Positions 25,237 through 34,443 are shown, numbered from the stretch's first letter. The stretch is 64,000 nucleotides of DNA from Roseiarcus sp963772555 (GCA_963772555.1 CAVYXQ010000029.1:62001-126000), one strand, 5' to 3'. Numbers and translations are program-made. Notes: generated from the letters alone by a model not told the origin.

Positions 25237-25854
25237 GTGGGCGTCGAAGGTAAAGATAGGGCCAAGGTGCTCGAAGCGGGGGCCGCCTCGTGGTCGAACC
25301 AGCTGGGTCTTGCCGTCCAGAGACTGCGGCGAAGCTATGGATTGTCGCTCGCCGACCTCTCCACCCAGTCCGGCGTCGCGAAATCGATCATCTCCCAGAT
25401 CGAGCGCAACGAGACCAACCCGACCCTGACGACGATCTGGCGGCTCGCCCATGCGCTCGACGTTTCGATCGAATTGATGCTGCAGGGCGCCGAGGAGGGA
25501 CCTTTCATCGAACATCTGGGACGGGGAACGACGCCGATCTTCGTTTCGGATGACGGTCTTTGCCGACTGGCGGTGACCGGCTGGCTGAAGACCGTCGACT
25601 GGCTGCAATGGTACGATTTTCAGGCCGATCCCGGCGGCGTGCTCGAATCGAGCGCCCACGCCAGAGGCTCCGTCGAATGTCTTTCCGTGCTCGAGGGCGA
25701 GCTCGAAGTCGATGTCGGCGGATCGAAGGAGCTGGCGCATGGGGGCGAAACGCTGCGCTACCGCTGCGACCGGCCCCACCGCATCTCGAACCTTGCCGAC
25801 AGGCCTGCGCACGCGACCATGGTCTGCATCCTCAAGGCCGCGGCGATGGATTGA
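25237..25854 (+). CDS. XRE-family transcriptional regulator with cupin sensor domain
   Basis: The 205-residue protein starts at the GTG 25237 with GGAGG six bases upstream; frames running further upstream lack conservation. The helix-turn-helix (about residues 20-78) reads LGLAVQRLRRSYGLSLADLS, then SGVAKSIISQIERNETNPTL and WRLAHALDVSIELML. The C-terminal cupin (about 105-200) reads WYDFQADPGGVLESSAHARG, VECLSVLEGELEVDVGG and YRCDRPHRISNLADRPAHAT. Family members sense small metabolites such as amino acids, amines or sugars through the cupin. Its target genes are unclear. A palindrome at 25174-25189 fits autoregulation. Confidence 0.92.
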   Translation: MGVEGKDRAKVLEAGAASWSNQLGLAVQRLRRSYGLSLADLSTQSGVAKSIISQIERNETNPTLTTIWRLAHALDVSIELMLQGAEEGPFIEHLGRGTTPIFVSDDGLCRLAVTGWLKTVDWLQWYDFQADPGGVLESSAHARGSVECLSVLEGELEVDVGGSKELAHGGETLRYRCDRPHRISNLADRPAHATMVCILKAAAMD

Positions 25855-26348
25855 TCCGAGCAAACCAACCGGCCGCTGGCGCGTTTACCATGTCCGGAGA
25901 ATCCGCCGGAAAGACTTGCAGTAGGCGACGACATGACCGTGCGCCCGGCGGCGCTGATTCCGACCCGTTTTGTCCTCGCTTCATTTCCGCTCCACCTTTG
26001 GCGCTGCTTCCGTACAAGTTGGCGCAAGTCTTGAGCGCAAGGCTGCCGTTTTGACGTCGCTCGCCCGGACGGCGACTTCGCCTTGTCCGATCGCCTGGCC
26101 TGTCTCGGCGATCCGCGAGCCCCGCCTCGCGGTGGCCGACAAATGACCACGTTCCTTCGGAAGATTTCGACTCGCTTTTGTCGCGAATTCTGAGTCCCGT
26201 TTCGGGGGTCTCCGATTCGTACTTGTTTTGTTTTTGTCCTGGTCGCCGAGTTCAGGGACGCTGCCGGCCGCTGTTCATCCCGGACGCCTCGACAGCGGCA
26301 GGCCCAGGCTATAGATCGAAAAAACAAGCCTTTGTCGGAGCGCCTTTC
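25855..26348. other. Intergenic region between XRE-cupin and mla genes
   Basis: These 494 bases hold no convincing gene. Short frames exist on both strands, but none has a good ribosome binding site with conserved-looking protein. The region must contain the promoter of the downstream MlaEFD operon; a T-rich stretch (TACTTGTTTTGTTTTTGTCC, 26220-26239) is the most distinctive feature. No inverted repeat strong enough for a terminator was found. Confidence 0.4.
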
Positions 26349-27482
26349 TTGTCAGTTGCGCCTTCCGTGACGCCCAGCAACGCCGGCGACGGGATCGTCT
26401 TGTCGCTGAGCGGCGCGTGGATCATCGCGACCGGCAAGGCGCTCGAGATGGCTGCGGCGGCGCTCAAGTCCACAGCCGGGACTGCGAAAAAGGCCACCAT
26501 CGATCTCGCCGGCGTCGACCGCATGGACACCGCCGGCGCCTGGGCGATCGACCGCGCCCGCTTTGAATTGGCCGGCGCCGGGGTCCAAGCGGGCTACCGT
26601 GGCGCGCGGCCCGAGCATGCGCTACTGCTTCGCGAAGCCGGATACCATCCGCTGGACGTGCCCAAGACCTCCCGTGTCTCGCACGCGGTGACGCTCCTCG
26701 CCGCGGTTGGCGAGACGGTCTACGCCTCCGGCGCCGATCTGATCGACATTATCGACTATCTCGGCGAGATCGTCGTCATGGGCGCGCGGCTCATCCTGCA
26801 TCCGCTGCGCTGGCGCTGGACCTCGATGGTGCATCACCTCGAACTCTATTCGCTGCGCAGCGTGCCGATCATCTCGCTGATCAATTTCCTCGTCGGCGCG
26901 ATCGTCATGCAGCAGGGCATCTTCCAGCTGGCGCGTTTCGGCGCCTCGCCCTATGCCGTCAACCTCGTCGGTGTGCTCGGCCTGCGCGAACTCGGGGTGC
27001 TGATGACCTCGATCATGATCGCCGGGCGCACCGGATCGGCGATCACCGCCGAAATCGGCTCGATGAACATGCGCGAGGAGATCGACGCCCTGAAGGTGAT
27101 GGCGCTCGATCCGCTCGAGGTCCTGATCATCCCGCGCCTGGTCGCGCTGACGATCGCGCTGCCCGTGCTGACATTCATCGCCGACATGGCCCAGCTCGCC
27201 GGCGGCCTCATTGTCAGCTGGATCTACGCCGGGATGACGCCGGAGGTGTTCATCTCGCGCCTGCAGGGGGCAATCGCCACCGAAACGTTCATGGTCGGAC
27301 TTATCAAGGCGCCCTTCATGGCGGTCGTAATCGGGCTCATCGCCTCGACCGAGGGCATGGAAGTGCGCGGCTCGGCCGAGTTGCTTGGACGATGCGTCAC
27401 CGCTTCGGTGGTCAAGTCGATCTTCATGGTCATTGTCATGGACGGCCTGTTCGCCATGTTCTTCGCGGCGGTGGACTATTGA
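26349..27482 (+). CDS. mlaE: MlaE-type ABC transporter permease with N-terminal STAS domain
   Basis: Residues 1-100 are a STAS (MlaB-like) domain: GDGIVLSLSGAWIIATGKAL and KATIDLAGVDRMDTAGAWAI. Residues about 110-377 are the MlaE permease: YSLRSVPIISLINFLVGAIV, VLGLRELGVLMTSIMIAGRT, GSAITAEIGSMNMREEIDAL and VIGLIASTEGMEVRGSAELL. The start is uncertain: the only ATG upstream (26178) adds a non-conserved lead, so the TTG at 26349 with GGAG upstream is chosen. The complex moves phospholipids between inner and outer membranes; in E. coli MlaB is a separate subunit, here it is fused. MlaF follows with an overlapping start. Confidence 0.92.
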   Translation: MSVAPSVTPSNAGDGIVLSLSGAWIIATGKALEMAAAALKSTAGTAKKATIDLAGVDRMDTAGAWAIDRARFELAGAGVQAGYRGARPEHALLLREAGYHPLDVPKTSRVSHAVTLLAAVGETVYASGADLIDIIDYLGEIVVMGARLILHPLRWRWTSMVHHLELYSLRSVPIISLINFLVGAIVMQQGIFQLARFGASPYAVNLVGVLGLRELGVLMTSIMIAGRTGSAITAEIGSMNMREEIDALKVMALDPLEVLIIPRLVALTIALPVLTFIADMAQLAGGLIVSWIYAGMTPEVFISRLQGAIATETFMVGLIKAPFMAVVIGLIASTEGMEVRGSAELLGRCVTASVVKSIFMVIVMDGLFAMFFAAVDY

Positions 27483-28330
27483 CCCGGGGCGTCTCAAAGC
27501 TGCTCGCGGCGAGACGCGAGGCGATCATCCGTGTCCGCGGGCTCAAGGTCGGCTTCGGCGACAGACTTGTGATGGACGGGCTCGACCTCGACCTCTATCG
27601 CGGCGAGGTGCTTGGCTTCGTGGGCGCGTCGGGAGCCGGCAAATCGGTGCTGACGCGGACGATCCTTGGCCTCTTGCACAAGCGCGCGGGAACGATCGAG
27701 GTGTTCGGCTACGACATTGACAAGCTTGGAGCGGAGGAGCGGCTGCGCATCGGCGAGCGCTGGGGCGTCCTGTTCCAGGAGGGCGCGCTGTTCTCCAGCC
27801 TAACGGTGCGGCAGAACATCCAGGCGCCGATGCGCGAGCACCTCGACTTGTCGCAAAGCATGCTCGACGGTCTCGCGGCGCAGAAGATCGAGCTCGTCGG
27901 CCTGCCGCAGGACGCGCTCGACAAGTTTCCGTCGGAGCTATCGGGCGGCATGACGAAGCGCGTCTCGCTCGCCCGGGCGCTGGCGCTCGATCCGGAGATC
28001 GTGTTCCTCGACGAGCCGACCTCTGGCCTCGATCCCATCTCGGCCGGCGATTTCGACGACCTCATCGGCACCCTGCAGAAGACGCTGGGCCTCACCGTGT
28101 TCATGGTGACGCATGACCTCGACAGCCTCTACGCCATCTGCGACCGGGTCGCCGTGCTCGGCCACGGCAAAGTTTCAGCGGTCGGTCCGATTGACGAACT
28201 GCTGCAATCCGACGATCCTTGGATCAAACTGTATTTTCACGGCAAAAGAGGCGTGGTTCGCGCCGGGGCGGCCGAGAAACGACCCGACGAGCGCGTCGGG
28301 AACGAACAAGCCCAGGATGCGAGGCGCTGA
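27479..28330 (+). CDS. mlaF: MlaF-type ABC transporter ATP-binding protein
   Basis: The protein has 283 residues. Walker A is GASGAGKSVLTRTILGLL, the Q-loop VLFQEGALFSSLTVRQN, the signature ELSGGMTKRVSLARAL, Walker B ALDPEIVFLDEPTSGLDP, and the switch His lies in MVTHDLDSL. ELSGGM and ALFSSLTV are characteristic of MlaF/Ttg2A-type ATPases. The probable start is a TTG at 27479 that overlaps the mlaE stop (TTGA), since no ATG or GTG lies between the stop and the conserved IIRVRGLKVGFG. It energises lipid transport with MlaE and MlaD. The C-terminal tail (AGAAEKRPDERVGNEQAQDA) is not conserved. Confidence 0.93.
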   Translation: MTRGVSKLLAARREAIIRVRGLKVGFGDRLVMDGLDLDLYRGEVLGFVGASGAGKSVLTRTILGLLHKRAGTIEVFGYDIDKLGAEERLRIGERWGVLFQEGALFSSLTVRQNIQAPMREHLDLSQSMLDGLAAQKIELVGLPQDALDKFPSELSGGMTKRVSLARALALDPEIVFLDEPTSGLDPISAGDFDDLIGTLQKTLGLTVFMVTHDLDSLYAICDRVAVLGHGKVSAVGPIDELLQSDDPWIKLYFHGKRGVVRAGAAEKRPDERVGNEQAQDARR

Positions 28331-28335
28331 GTTCA

Positions 28336-30186
28336 ATGGAGACGCGTGCCAATTTTGTCGTGATCGGCGCCTTCACCCTCGGCGTCGTTATCGCTGGTTT
28401 TCTGTTTGTGATGTGGATCGCGGGGTACGGCGCGGCCGGCACGCACAGGCGCTATCAGATCGTCTTCAACGGTTCGGTCTCCGGCCTCTCCGAGGGGGCG
28501 CTGGTTCTCTTCAACGGCCTCAAGGTCGGCGAGGTGACGAAGCTCGGCTTCGTGCCGGGCAACCCTAGCCAGGTCGTCGCCAACATCGACGTGACCAACG
28601 AGAGCGCCCCGATCAACTCGGACACTAAGGCGCAGCTCGAGACGCAGGGTCTGACCGGCTCGGCGACAGTCGCGCTCATCGGCGGCGAGAAGGGCAAGGG
28701 AGAATTGGCCGGCAACCCGCCCGTCATCCCCTCCCTGCCTACGGCGACGCTCGCGGATCTGCAGACGAAGGCCGGATACGTGCTCGATCTCGCCAACAAG
28801 CTGATGGTCGACAACGCCCAGCCAATTCATACGACGCTCGAGAACGTGGAAGTCTTCTCGAAAGCGCTGGCCGACAACGCGGACGGCGTGAATGCTGCGC
28901 TGAAGGGCGTGGCGGATCTCGGCAGGACAATCGAGCCGCTGGCGACGCGACTGCAGAGCCTCTCCGACGACGCCGACAAGCTCGTCAAGGCGATCGACGC
29001 TGACAAGGTCCGCAGCATTGTCGACAATGTCCAAAGCCTGTCCGGCAAGGCCAACTCGGTTCTCGACCGGGCCGACAGGCTGATTGCGGACAATGCCGGC
29101 GATGTCCACACGGCGCTGTCGAGCGTCAGCGGCTTCGCCAAGACGCTGAACGACAATTCGCAAAACGTCGAGGCGGCGCTCAAGGGCTTTGCCGACGTCG
29201 GCAAGGCGGTCCAGCCCCTGGCGCAGCGCCTGCAGGTCTTTTCAGATGATGCTGACAAGCTGGTGAAGGCGGTGGAGCCTGACAAGGTCCGCGGCATCGT
29301 CGACAATGTTCAGAGCCTTTCCGGCGCGGCGAACTCGCTCTTCGAGCGGACCGACAAACTGGTCGAGGATAACGCCAATCAGATCCATTCGACGCTGACG
29401 AACGCCAGCGCCTTCTCGAAGACGCTGACCGACAACTCCGCCAACGTGGACGCGGCGCTCAAGGGCTTCGCCGATGTCGGCAAGTCGGCGCCGGCGCTGA
29501 CGCAGCGCCTGCAGGGTCTTTCTGACGACGCTGACAAGGTCGTCAAGGCGATCGACGCCGACAAGCTGCGGGGCGTCGTCGACAACGCTGCGACCTTCAG
29601 CCACGCGCTCGCGGCGAGCTCCGACAATTATCAGGCGTTGATCCGTGACGGGGCGGCGCTGACGAACCGCCTCAACGATACTTCGAAACAACTGAATATG
29701 GCGCTTTCCGACGCCGATTCGATCCTCAAGGCCGTCGATTCTAAGAAGGTCGCCGGCGTCGTCAATTCGGTCAGCGAGGTCGCGACGACCATAAGCCAGA
29801 ACCGCGGCAACATCGATCAGACGATCAAGAACGCGACCGAAATGACGGCGAAGCTCAACGCGTCCGCCGACAAGGTCGCTGGGCTTTTGGTGAGCGCGCA
29901 GGGTTTCCTCGGATCGCCCGGAACGAAGGGCGCGCTCACTCAGCTCGGCGATGCGGCGCAGTCAGTGAAGAGGCTCGCCGACGACGTCGATGTGCGGATC
30001 AAGGAAATCTCTGTCGGCCTCAACCGGTTCAGCAATTCAGGCTTGCGCCAATATGAGGCGCTCGCCATTCAGGGGCAGCGCGTTCTCGAAGACATTGACC
30101 AGACGGTCCGCTCCTTGAAGCAGAATCCCAGTCAGATCATTTGGGGCGCCAAGCCGTCGTTGCCGGAGTATCGTGGCGGTCAGTAG
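28336..30186 (+). CDS. mlaD: MlaD/MCE-domain protein with three 93-residue tandem repeats
   Basis: The 616-residue protein has an N-terminal transmembrane anchor (FVVIGAFTLGVVIAGFLFVM) and an MCE domain at about residues 38-115 (YQIVFNGSVSGLSEGALVLF, NGLKVGEVTKLGFVPGNP, AQLETQGLTGSATVALIGG). Residues about 179-457 are three repeats of exactly 93 residues (DNA period 279 bases, starting 28870, 29149, 29428). Each contains AALKGxADxGK, SDDADKLVKAI and the first two DNVQSLSG. The helical repeats likely extend a periplasmic needle. MlaD of E. coli is about 180 residues, so this is a long form. It binds and channels lipid between the membranes; the lipoprotein gene overlaps its end by 14 bases. 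Confidence 0.93.
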   Translation: METRANFVVIGAFTLGVVIAGFLFVMWIAGYGAAGTHRRYQIVFNGSVSGLSEGALVLFNGLKVGEVTKLGFVPGNPSQVVANIDVTNESAPINSDTKAQLETQGLTGSATVALIGGEKGKGELAGNPPVIPSLPTATLADLQTKAGYVLDLANKLMVDNAQPIHTTLENVEVFSKALADNADGVNAALKGVADLGRTIEPLATRLQSLSDDADKLVKAIDADKVRSIVDNVQSLSGKANSVLDRADRLIADNAGDVHTALSSVSGFAKTLNDNSQNVEAALKGFADVGKAVQPLAQRLQVFSDDADKLVKAVEPDKVRGIVDNVQSLSGAANSLFERTDKLVEDNANQIHSTLTNASAFSKTLTDNSANVDAALKGFADVGKSAPALTQRLQGLSDDADKVVKAIDADKLRGVVDNAATFSHALAASSDNYQALIRDGAALTNRLNDTSKQLNMALSDADSILKAVDSKKVAGVVNSVSEVATTISQNRGNIDQTIKNATEMTAKLNASADKVAGLLVSAQGFLGSPGTKGALTQLGDAAQSVKRLADDVDVRIKEISVGLNRFSNSGLRQYEALAIQGQRVLEDIDQTVRSLKQNPSQIIWGAKPSLPEYRGGQ

Positions 30187-30787
30187 AGTAGTGGGACGAG
30201 TGGGGGGCGCGTTGTATCAGCCTCGTTTGACGACGGTAGGCGCGATCGCGCTGCTGCTGGCGCTCGCCGCCTGCGCCAGCGGGACGCCGTTGACCGTGAT
30301 GGACATCAATCCGGCGAAACCGCCGGCGATGCGACCGGTCAGGGCGCAGATCCAGATCGGCCAGCCTGTCGCCAGCCTTGACCTCGACAGCGAACGTGTT
30401 CTCGTGCGGGAGACGTCGCTTCAGCTCGCGCTCCTGCCAGGAGTGCGTTGGCCGGAGCAGCTGTCGTCGCTCTTCCGCGCGCGTCTCGTCGCGAGCTTCC
30501 AGAACGCGGGCCTGGCGCGCTCGCTGGCAGGGGGTGGCGCGACCGCCGACTACGAACTCGACCTCGACATCCGCGCCTTCGAGTTCGATGCCCAGACGCA
30601 GGGGGCGCATGTCGAGGTCGCCGCCCGGATTGTGTCGCTGCACGACGGGCGGGTCGCCGCAGTCGAGATCTTCTTCGCCCGCGAGCCCGTGGCCTCCTCC
30701 GACCCGACCGCTGTGGCGGTCGCGCTCGACCAGGCGTCCTCGGTCGTCATGACGAAAATTGTCGCCTTCGTCGCATCTCGGCTGTAG
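30173..30787 (+). CDS. ABC-type transport auxiliary lipoprotein (PqiC/LptE-like, MlaEFD-associated)
   Basis: The 204-residue protein has a lipoprotein signal sequence with lipobox LLALAAC (Cys about residue 34). The mature part fits the ABC_trans_aux family: VASLDLDSERVLVRETSLQL, VRWPEQLSSLFRARLVASFQ, YELDLDIRAFEFD and DPTAVAVALDQASSVVMTKI. It starts at GTG 30173 with GGAG five bases upstream and overlaps the mlaD stop. Such lipoproteins sit at the outer membrane and contact MCE complexes. It closes the four-gene lipid transport operon. Confidence 0.87.
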   Translation: MAVSRVVGRVGGALYQPRLTTVGAIALLLALAACASGTPLTVMDINPAKPPAMRPVRAQIQIGQPVASLDLDSERVLVRETSLQLALLPGVRWPEQLSSLFRARLVASFQNAGLARSLAGGGATADYELDLDIRAFEFDAQTQGAHVEVAARIVSLHDGRVAAVEIFFAREPVASSDPTAVAVALDQASSVVMTKIVAFVASRL

Positions 30788-30886
30788 AGGAGCTCTTCCG
30801 GGGCCGCCCGGCGGCGTTGGCGCCGCTTGGAGCACACCGACGAAAAGTGTAGGGTAGGCGGTGCGCCGGCGCCGCCGGATGTTGCA

Positions 30887-31678
30887 ATGTCGAGGCAGAA
30901 AGAAGAATGCTCGCAGACGAAGTCGCCTCCGAAACGCTGTTCAATTCGATCGTCCGACACGGCGCCGAATTCTGTTCTCGCGGGAACCGCCTTCGACCGG
31001 CCCTATCCTCATCTGGGTTTCGAGAATTTCTTCGCCGACGACGTCTATCAGCGCCTGATCTGTCATTGGCCGGACATCGACCGCTATGTCGATCTCAACG
31101 GCGCGCGCACCCGCAAGCAATACACGCTCTGGGACCGCCGGGTCGAAGCGGGCGATCCGGAGCGGACGGCGCTTTGGCGGACCGTCTCGGACGCCCTTTC
31201 GGCGCCGCCGATCGAGGCCGCCCTTCGCGATCGTCTGGCCAAGGGGTTTGAGATGCGCGCCAACGGCAGTGGCGAAGGGTGGCCGGTGCCGATGCACCCG
31301 CAGCCCGTGCTTTACGCCGATTTCGACGGCTACGCCATCAAGCCGCATCCCGACACGCGCCGCAAGGTGCTGACGATGATGATTTATATGCCGGAAGACG
31401 ATAGCCAGCGCGCGCTCGGCACCACCGTCTACAAGATCTCGCCCCTGGGCGTCTTCGCCTGGAAAACCTATGGCCTCGTCCGGGAAAAGACGCTGCCGTT
31501 CTTGCCCAACACCGGCTTCGCCTTCGTCGTCATCCACCCGGCGCACAGCCTCCTGCACGCGAGCTGGCATGGCCGCGAGACGATCTCGCTGGACAACGGG
31601 AAACCCCGCATGACGATCCTCAACACCTATTACGCAAAACCGCCGCAGCCGGGAGAGGCGGTGAAAGAGTATGCGTAA
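30887..31678 (+). CDS. 2OG-Fe(II) oxygenase-like protein
   Basis: The protein has 263 residues. The double-stranded beta-helix core shows the first metal ligands in AIKPHPDTRRKVLTMMIYMP (HxD), the strand GTTVYKISPLGVFAWKTYG, and the distal His and 2-oxoglutarate Arg region in HSLLHASWHGRETISLD with MTILNTYYA at the end. Enzymes of this kind hydroxylate sugars, lipids or proteins; substrate is unknown. The N-terminal 45 residues (CSQTKSPPKRCSIR) are not conserved. ATG 30887 is taken as the start, but a TTG at 30827 is also possible. It follows the mla operon by 99 bases. Confidence 0.75.
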   Translation: MSRQKEECSQTKSPPKRCSIRSSDTAPNSVLAGTAFDRPYPHLGFENFFADDVYQRLICHWPDIDRYVDLNGARTRKQYTLWDRRVEAGDPERTALWRTVSDALSAPPIEAALRDRLAKGFEMRANGSGEGWPVPMHPQPVLYADFDGYAIKPHPDTRRKVLTMMIYMPEDDSQRALGTTVYKISPLGVFAWKTYGLVREKTLPFLPNTGFAFVVIHPAHSLLHASWHGRETISLDNGKPRMTILNTYYAKPPQPGEAVKEYA

Positions 31679-31696
31679 GAGCGGCGCTGCGCCTGC

Positions 31697-32200
31697 TCAT
31701 GACCTTTCGATCGCGTCCGCCGGCGCGGTCTCTTTCCCCTCCTCGACATCGTCTTCGACCGCGTTGTCGTCGCCGGCGGTTTGAAGCAGCAAGCCTCGCC
31801 TGGCCCTCCCGTCGGCGAGTTTGGTAAAGCTGTCTTTCAACTTATCCAGCTCGTCCTCGGTCAGATTCTCCAGATCCAACAGTTTGTTGCGGGCGGTATT
31901 GCTCACCCGGATCAGCTCGTCGAGTTTGAGGTGAAGCGCCGCGCTGTCGCGGTTTTGCGTATTCTGAATCAGAAACACCATGAGGAAAGTCACGATCGTC
32001 GTGCCGGTATTGATGATCAGCTGCCAAGTATCGGAGTAATGGAAGAAAGGACCAGTTACCGCCCAGACGACGATCACGATGCACGCTGCGACAAAGGTGG
32101 ACGCGTGACCGCAACGTCGTGAGGTCCACTGGGCGGCGTTGTTGAAAATTCTGCTGGGCGCTATTCCCTGCGAATTCACAACCTCAGAAGGCTTTGTCAT
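31697..32200 (-). CDS. Low-affinity iron permease-like membrane protein (PF04120 type)
   Basis: The 167-residue protein starts MTKPSEVVNSQGIAPSRIFN behind GGGGAAAG. Two transmembrane helices are visible: ASTFVAACIVIVVWAVTGPF (about 33-52) and IINTGTTIVTFLMVFLIQNT (about 62-81). The signature that follows, QNRDSAALHLKLDELIRVSN, is typical of the family, and the end is acidic (AVEDDVEEGKETAPADAIER). Bacterial members are named after a fungal iron permease, but their function is not proven. It converges with the oxygenase gene (18 bases apart). Confidence 0.85.
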   Translation of the reverse strand: MTKPSEVVNSQGIAPSRIFNNAAQWTSRRCGHASTFVAACIVIVVWAVTGPFFHYSDTWQLIINTGTTIVTFLMVFLIQNTQNRDSAALHLKLDELIRVSNTARNKLLDLENLTEDELDKLKDSFTKLADGRARRGLLLQTAGDDNAVEDDVEEGKETAPADAIERS

Positions 32201-32538
32201 TGCAGCTTTCCCCTCGTCAACCGCTCCGCCCCACTCGGTGACAGCGGTCATCTCTGTAACGCGCCGACGGTGGGCTTTGATCCACAAGCTGGAATGCGGG
32301 CTCGCGGGCCGGTTTTTTCGCGGCTCGGCGGCAAAGTAGAGGTGAAGCTGGTTGATCCCGGCGAGAGCCCTGGATTCTCTGCCTTATCGAGGGACACTCG
32401 CTCGCTTCGGCGTGGATGGAGATGATCCGCGACCACCAATGCCGCGAGGCGGTGAAACACCGCCAGGCGGCAGTCGTTGATCCCCGGATGGATCCTGCTC
32501 GCGCCAGATGCAGCCGGGGTCGGCTTTCGGGTGAACGA
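32201..32538. other. Intergenic region between two minus-strand genes
   Basis: These 338 bases carry no supported gene. A 7-base-pair hairpin GGCGGTG-AAA-CACCGCC at 32448-32464 stands out but has no T-run, so it is not a simple terminator. The promoter of the iron-permease-like gene must lie near its right-hand start at 32200. Confidence 0.4.
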
Positions 32539-32997
32539 TTACTGCTTCTGTGACGTCCCGGGCTGGGATCCGCCGCTCGAGGCTTGTCCCGGCGTTGCGC
32601 CGTTGTCGTTCTTCATCTGGCTATTGTTGTGGTTGGCGTTGCTGGCCGCGTTGGTTCCCTGGTTTTGTTCCGTGATCGCGGTAATCGAATCAGGGTTGAT
32701 CACCATCATGACCGGATTGCCCTCGGAATCCTTGGCGCGAACCATGAAGGACGAGGGCATAATGGTGATGTCGCTGAAGCCCGCCTTGGACAGGTCGCCG
32801 CGCAGCTTCTGGCTGATGTGCATCGGGTTGGTCGACTGCTGTTGACCGGCCTGCCCGTTCTGATCGTTCGTCATCGAGCTCTGGTTGTTGCTCGTGTTCT
32901 GATCGTTGTTCGCCGCGCCGGGGCTCGCGGCCAAGGCCGGCGTCGCGAGACCGCCGGCGAGAACGAAGGCACATGCCAACTTGGTGATGTTCGTCAT
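32539..32997 (-). CDS. Secreted Asn/Gln/Ser-rich protein
   Basis: The 152-residue protein starts MTNITKLACAFVLAGGLATP (signal peptide, ALA cleavage) behind AGGAG. The mature protein has low-complexity Asn/Gln/Ser segments at both ends (NNDQNTSNNQSSMTNDQNGQ, NANHNNSQMKNDNGATPGQ). Between them is a 60-residue ordered centre, ISQKLRGDLSKAGFSDITIM, PSSFMVRAKDSEGNPVMMVI, NPDSITAITEQ. The centre resembles small PRC/YbjP-like periplasmic modules found in many alphaproteobacteria, but I cannot name a family with confidence. No function can be assigned. Confidence 0.7.
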   Translation of the reverse strand: MTNITKLACAFVLAGGLATPALAASPGAANNDQNTSNNQSSMTNDQNGQAGQQQSTNPMHISQKLRGDLSKAGFSDITIMPSSFMVRAKDSEGNPVMMVINPDSITAITEQNQGTNAASNANHNNSQMKNDNGATPGQASSGGSQPGTSQKQ

Positions 32998-33266
32998 GAA
33001 GAATGCTCCTGAGGGGTCGCCTCCCAACCACAGGGCCAACTCGAATCCGGGAGCCCGGTTCCAGCCGGAAAGCAAATTTGGAGCGCTGCCGCACGGAACT
33101 GCAGGCTTTGTGACCTCATCCTGACTGTGTGAGACCAACTCTTCGCGTAGCTCCAGCCGGCCGGGCCTCGTGGCCGGCTGTGACCATGACGATTGCCGCC
33201 GCGCAGCCTCTCCAGCCGCATCGAACGGGCGAAGACCTGTTTGCGAAGAAGCGAAGCCGCTTCGAG

Positions 33267-34220
33267 CTAGGCGGCGGCAGCGAGCCGCTGCTCGACCATC
33301 GTCCTCAGCGCGTTGAGGTCGTGGGCGAACAGCCGGATGCCGTCAGACAGCTTCTCCGTCGCCATCTGGTCTTCGTTCAGCATCCAGCGGAAGCCCTTTT
33401 CATCGAGGGTTATTTTCTTCGGCGCCGGGCCGACATTGGCCGGATCGAGATGGCGCTTGAGTTCGCCCTGATCCTTGGAAAGTTCGTCGAGCAGATGCGG
33501 CGAAATCGTCAGGCGGTCGCAGCCGGCCAGCGCCTCGATCTCACCGGTGTTGCGGAACGAGGCGCCCATGACGACGGTCTTGATCCCGTGGGATTTGTAA
33601 TAGGCGTAGATCGCGCGGACAGACTTCACGCCTGGATCGTTCTCGGGCTCGAACGGCCCCTCGCCGTTTTTCACGTGCCAGTCGAGAATGCGCCCGACGA
33701 AGGGGGAGACGAGGAAGGCGCCGGCGTCCGCCGCGGCGACAGCCTGGGCCAGCGAGAAGATCAACGTCATGTTGCAGTCGATGCCCTCGCGTTGCAGCTG
33801 GCGGGCGGCTTCGATGCCCTCCCAAGTCGAGGCGAGCTTGATCAAGATGCGGCCATGATCGATGCCGCGCTCCCGGTAGAGGCCTATCAGTGTCCTGGCC
33901 TTGGCGACGCTGCCCTCCGTGTCGAAGGAGAGATCGGCGTCAACTTCGGTCGACACGCGTCCGGGCACAATTTTGGTAAGTTCCGAGCCAAAATTGACGG
34001 CGATCCGGTCGGTCACGTCGCTGACCGGGGCGTTCTGCCGGCGACCCCAGAGAATGGCCTCCTCGACCAGCCTCGCATAGGCCGGCAATTGCGCTGCCTT
34101 CAGGATGAGCGAGGGATTTGTGGTGGCGTCGGTCGGGCGGAAGGTACGGATAGACTCCATGTCGCCAGTGTCGGCGACGACGGTGCTCATGGCGCGGAGC
34201 TGTTCGAGCTTGCTGGGCAT
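33267..34220 (-). CDS. tal: Transaldolase
   Basis: The 317-residue protein has the length and motifs of class I (TalB-type) transaldolase: STVVADTGDMESIRTFRPTD, ATTNPSLILKAAQ, the Schiff-base Lys in GRILIKLASTWEGIEAARQL, CNMTLIFSLAQAVAAADAGA, FLVSPFVGRILDWH and VVMGASFRNTGEIEALAGCD. It moves a dihydroxyacetone unit between sedoheptulose-7-phosphate and glyceraldehyde-3-phosphate in the non-oxidative pentose phosphate pathway. It is transcribed alone, divergent from the small gene at 34444. Confidence 0.95.
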   Translation of the reverse strand: MPSKLEQLRAMSTVVADTGDMESIRTFRPTDATTNPSLILKAAQLPAYARLVEEAILWGRRQNAPVSDVTDRIAVNFGSELTKIVPGRVSTEVDADLSFDTEGSVAKARTLIGLYRERGIDHGRILIKLASTWEGIEAARQLQREGIDCNMTLIFSLAQAVAAADAGAFLVSPFVGRILDWHVKNGEGPFEPENDPGVKSVRAIYAYYKSHGIKTVVMGASFRNTGEIEALAGCDRLTISPHLLDELSKDQGELKRHLDPANVGPAPKKITLDEKGFRWMLNEDQMATEKLSDGIRLFAHDLNALRTMVEQRLAAAA

Positions 34221-34443
34221 GGGAGAAGGCCTCGCGGGGAAGAGGGTGGAGAGACCTAATGTCGCCCGTCAAGCCGGGGTTTTCAAGCACGGCCCGCGTT
34301 TTCTTATGGGCGCGCTGACGCTTTGTCCCTTCGGCCTCTCCCTGCGCACGCGGATAAGCAGCCGACGTCGGGACGCAAGGAACCTGCCTTCGTCTCGATG
34401 GTTTCATTATCGAAGCGTAACCTGCCGTAGACGAGGCGAGGCC

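Noticed and set aside
32448..32464. Hairpin GGCGGTG-AAA-CACCGCC as terminator
   Set aside because: It has no T-run on either side and lies in the middle of an intergenic region.
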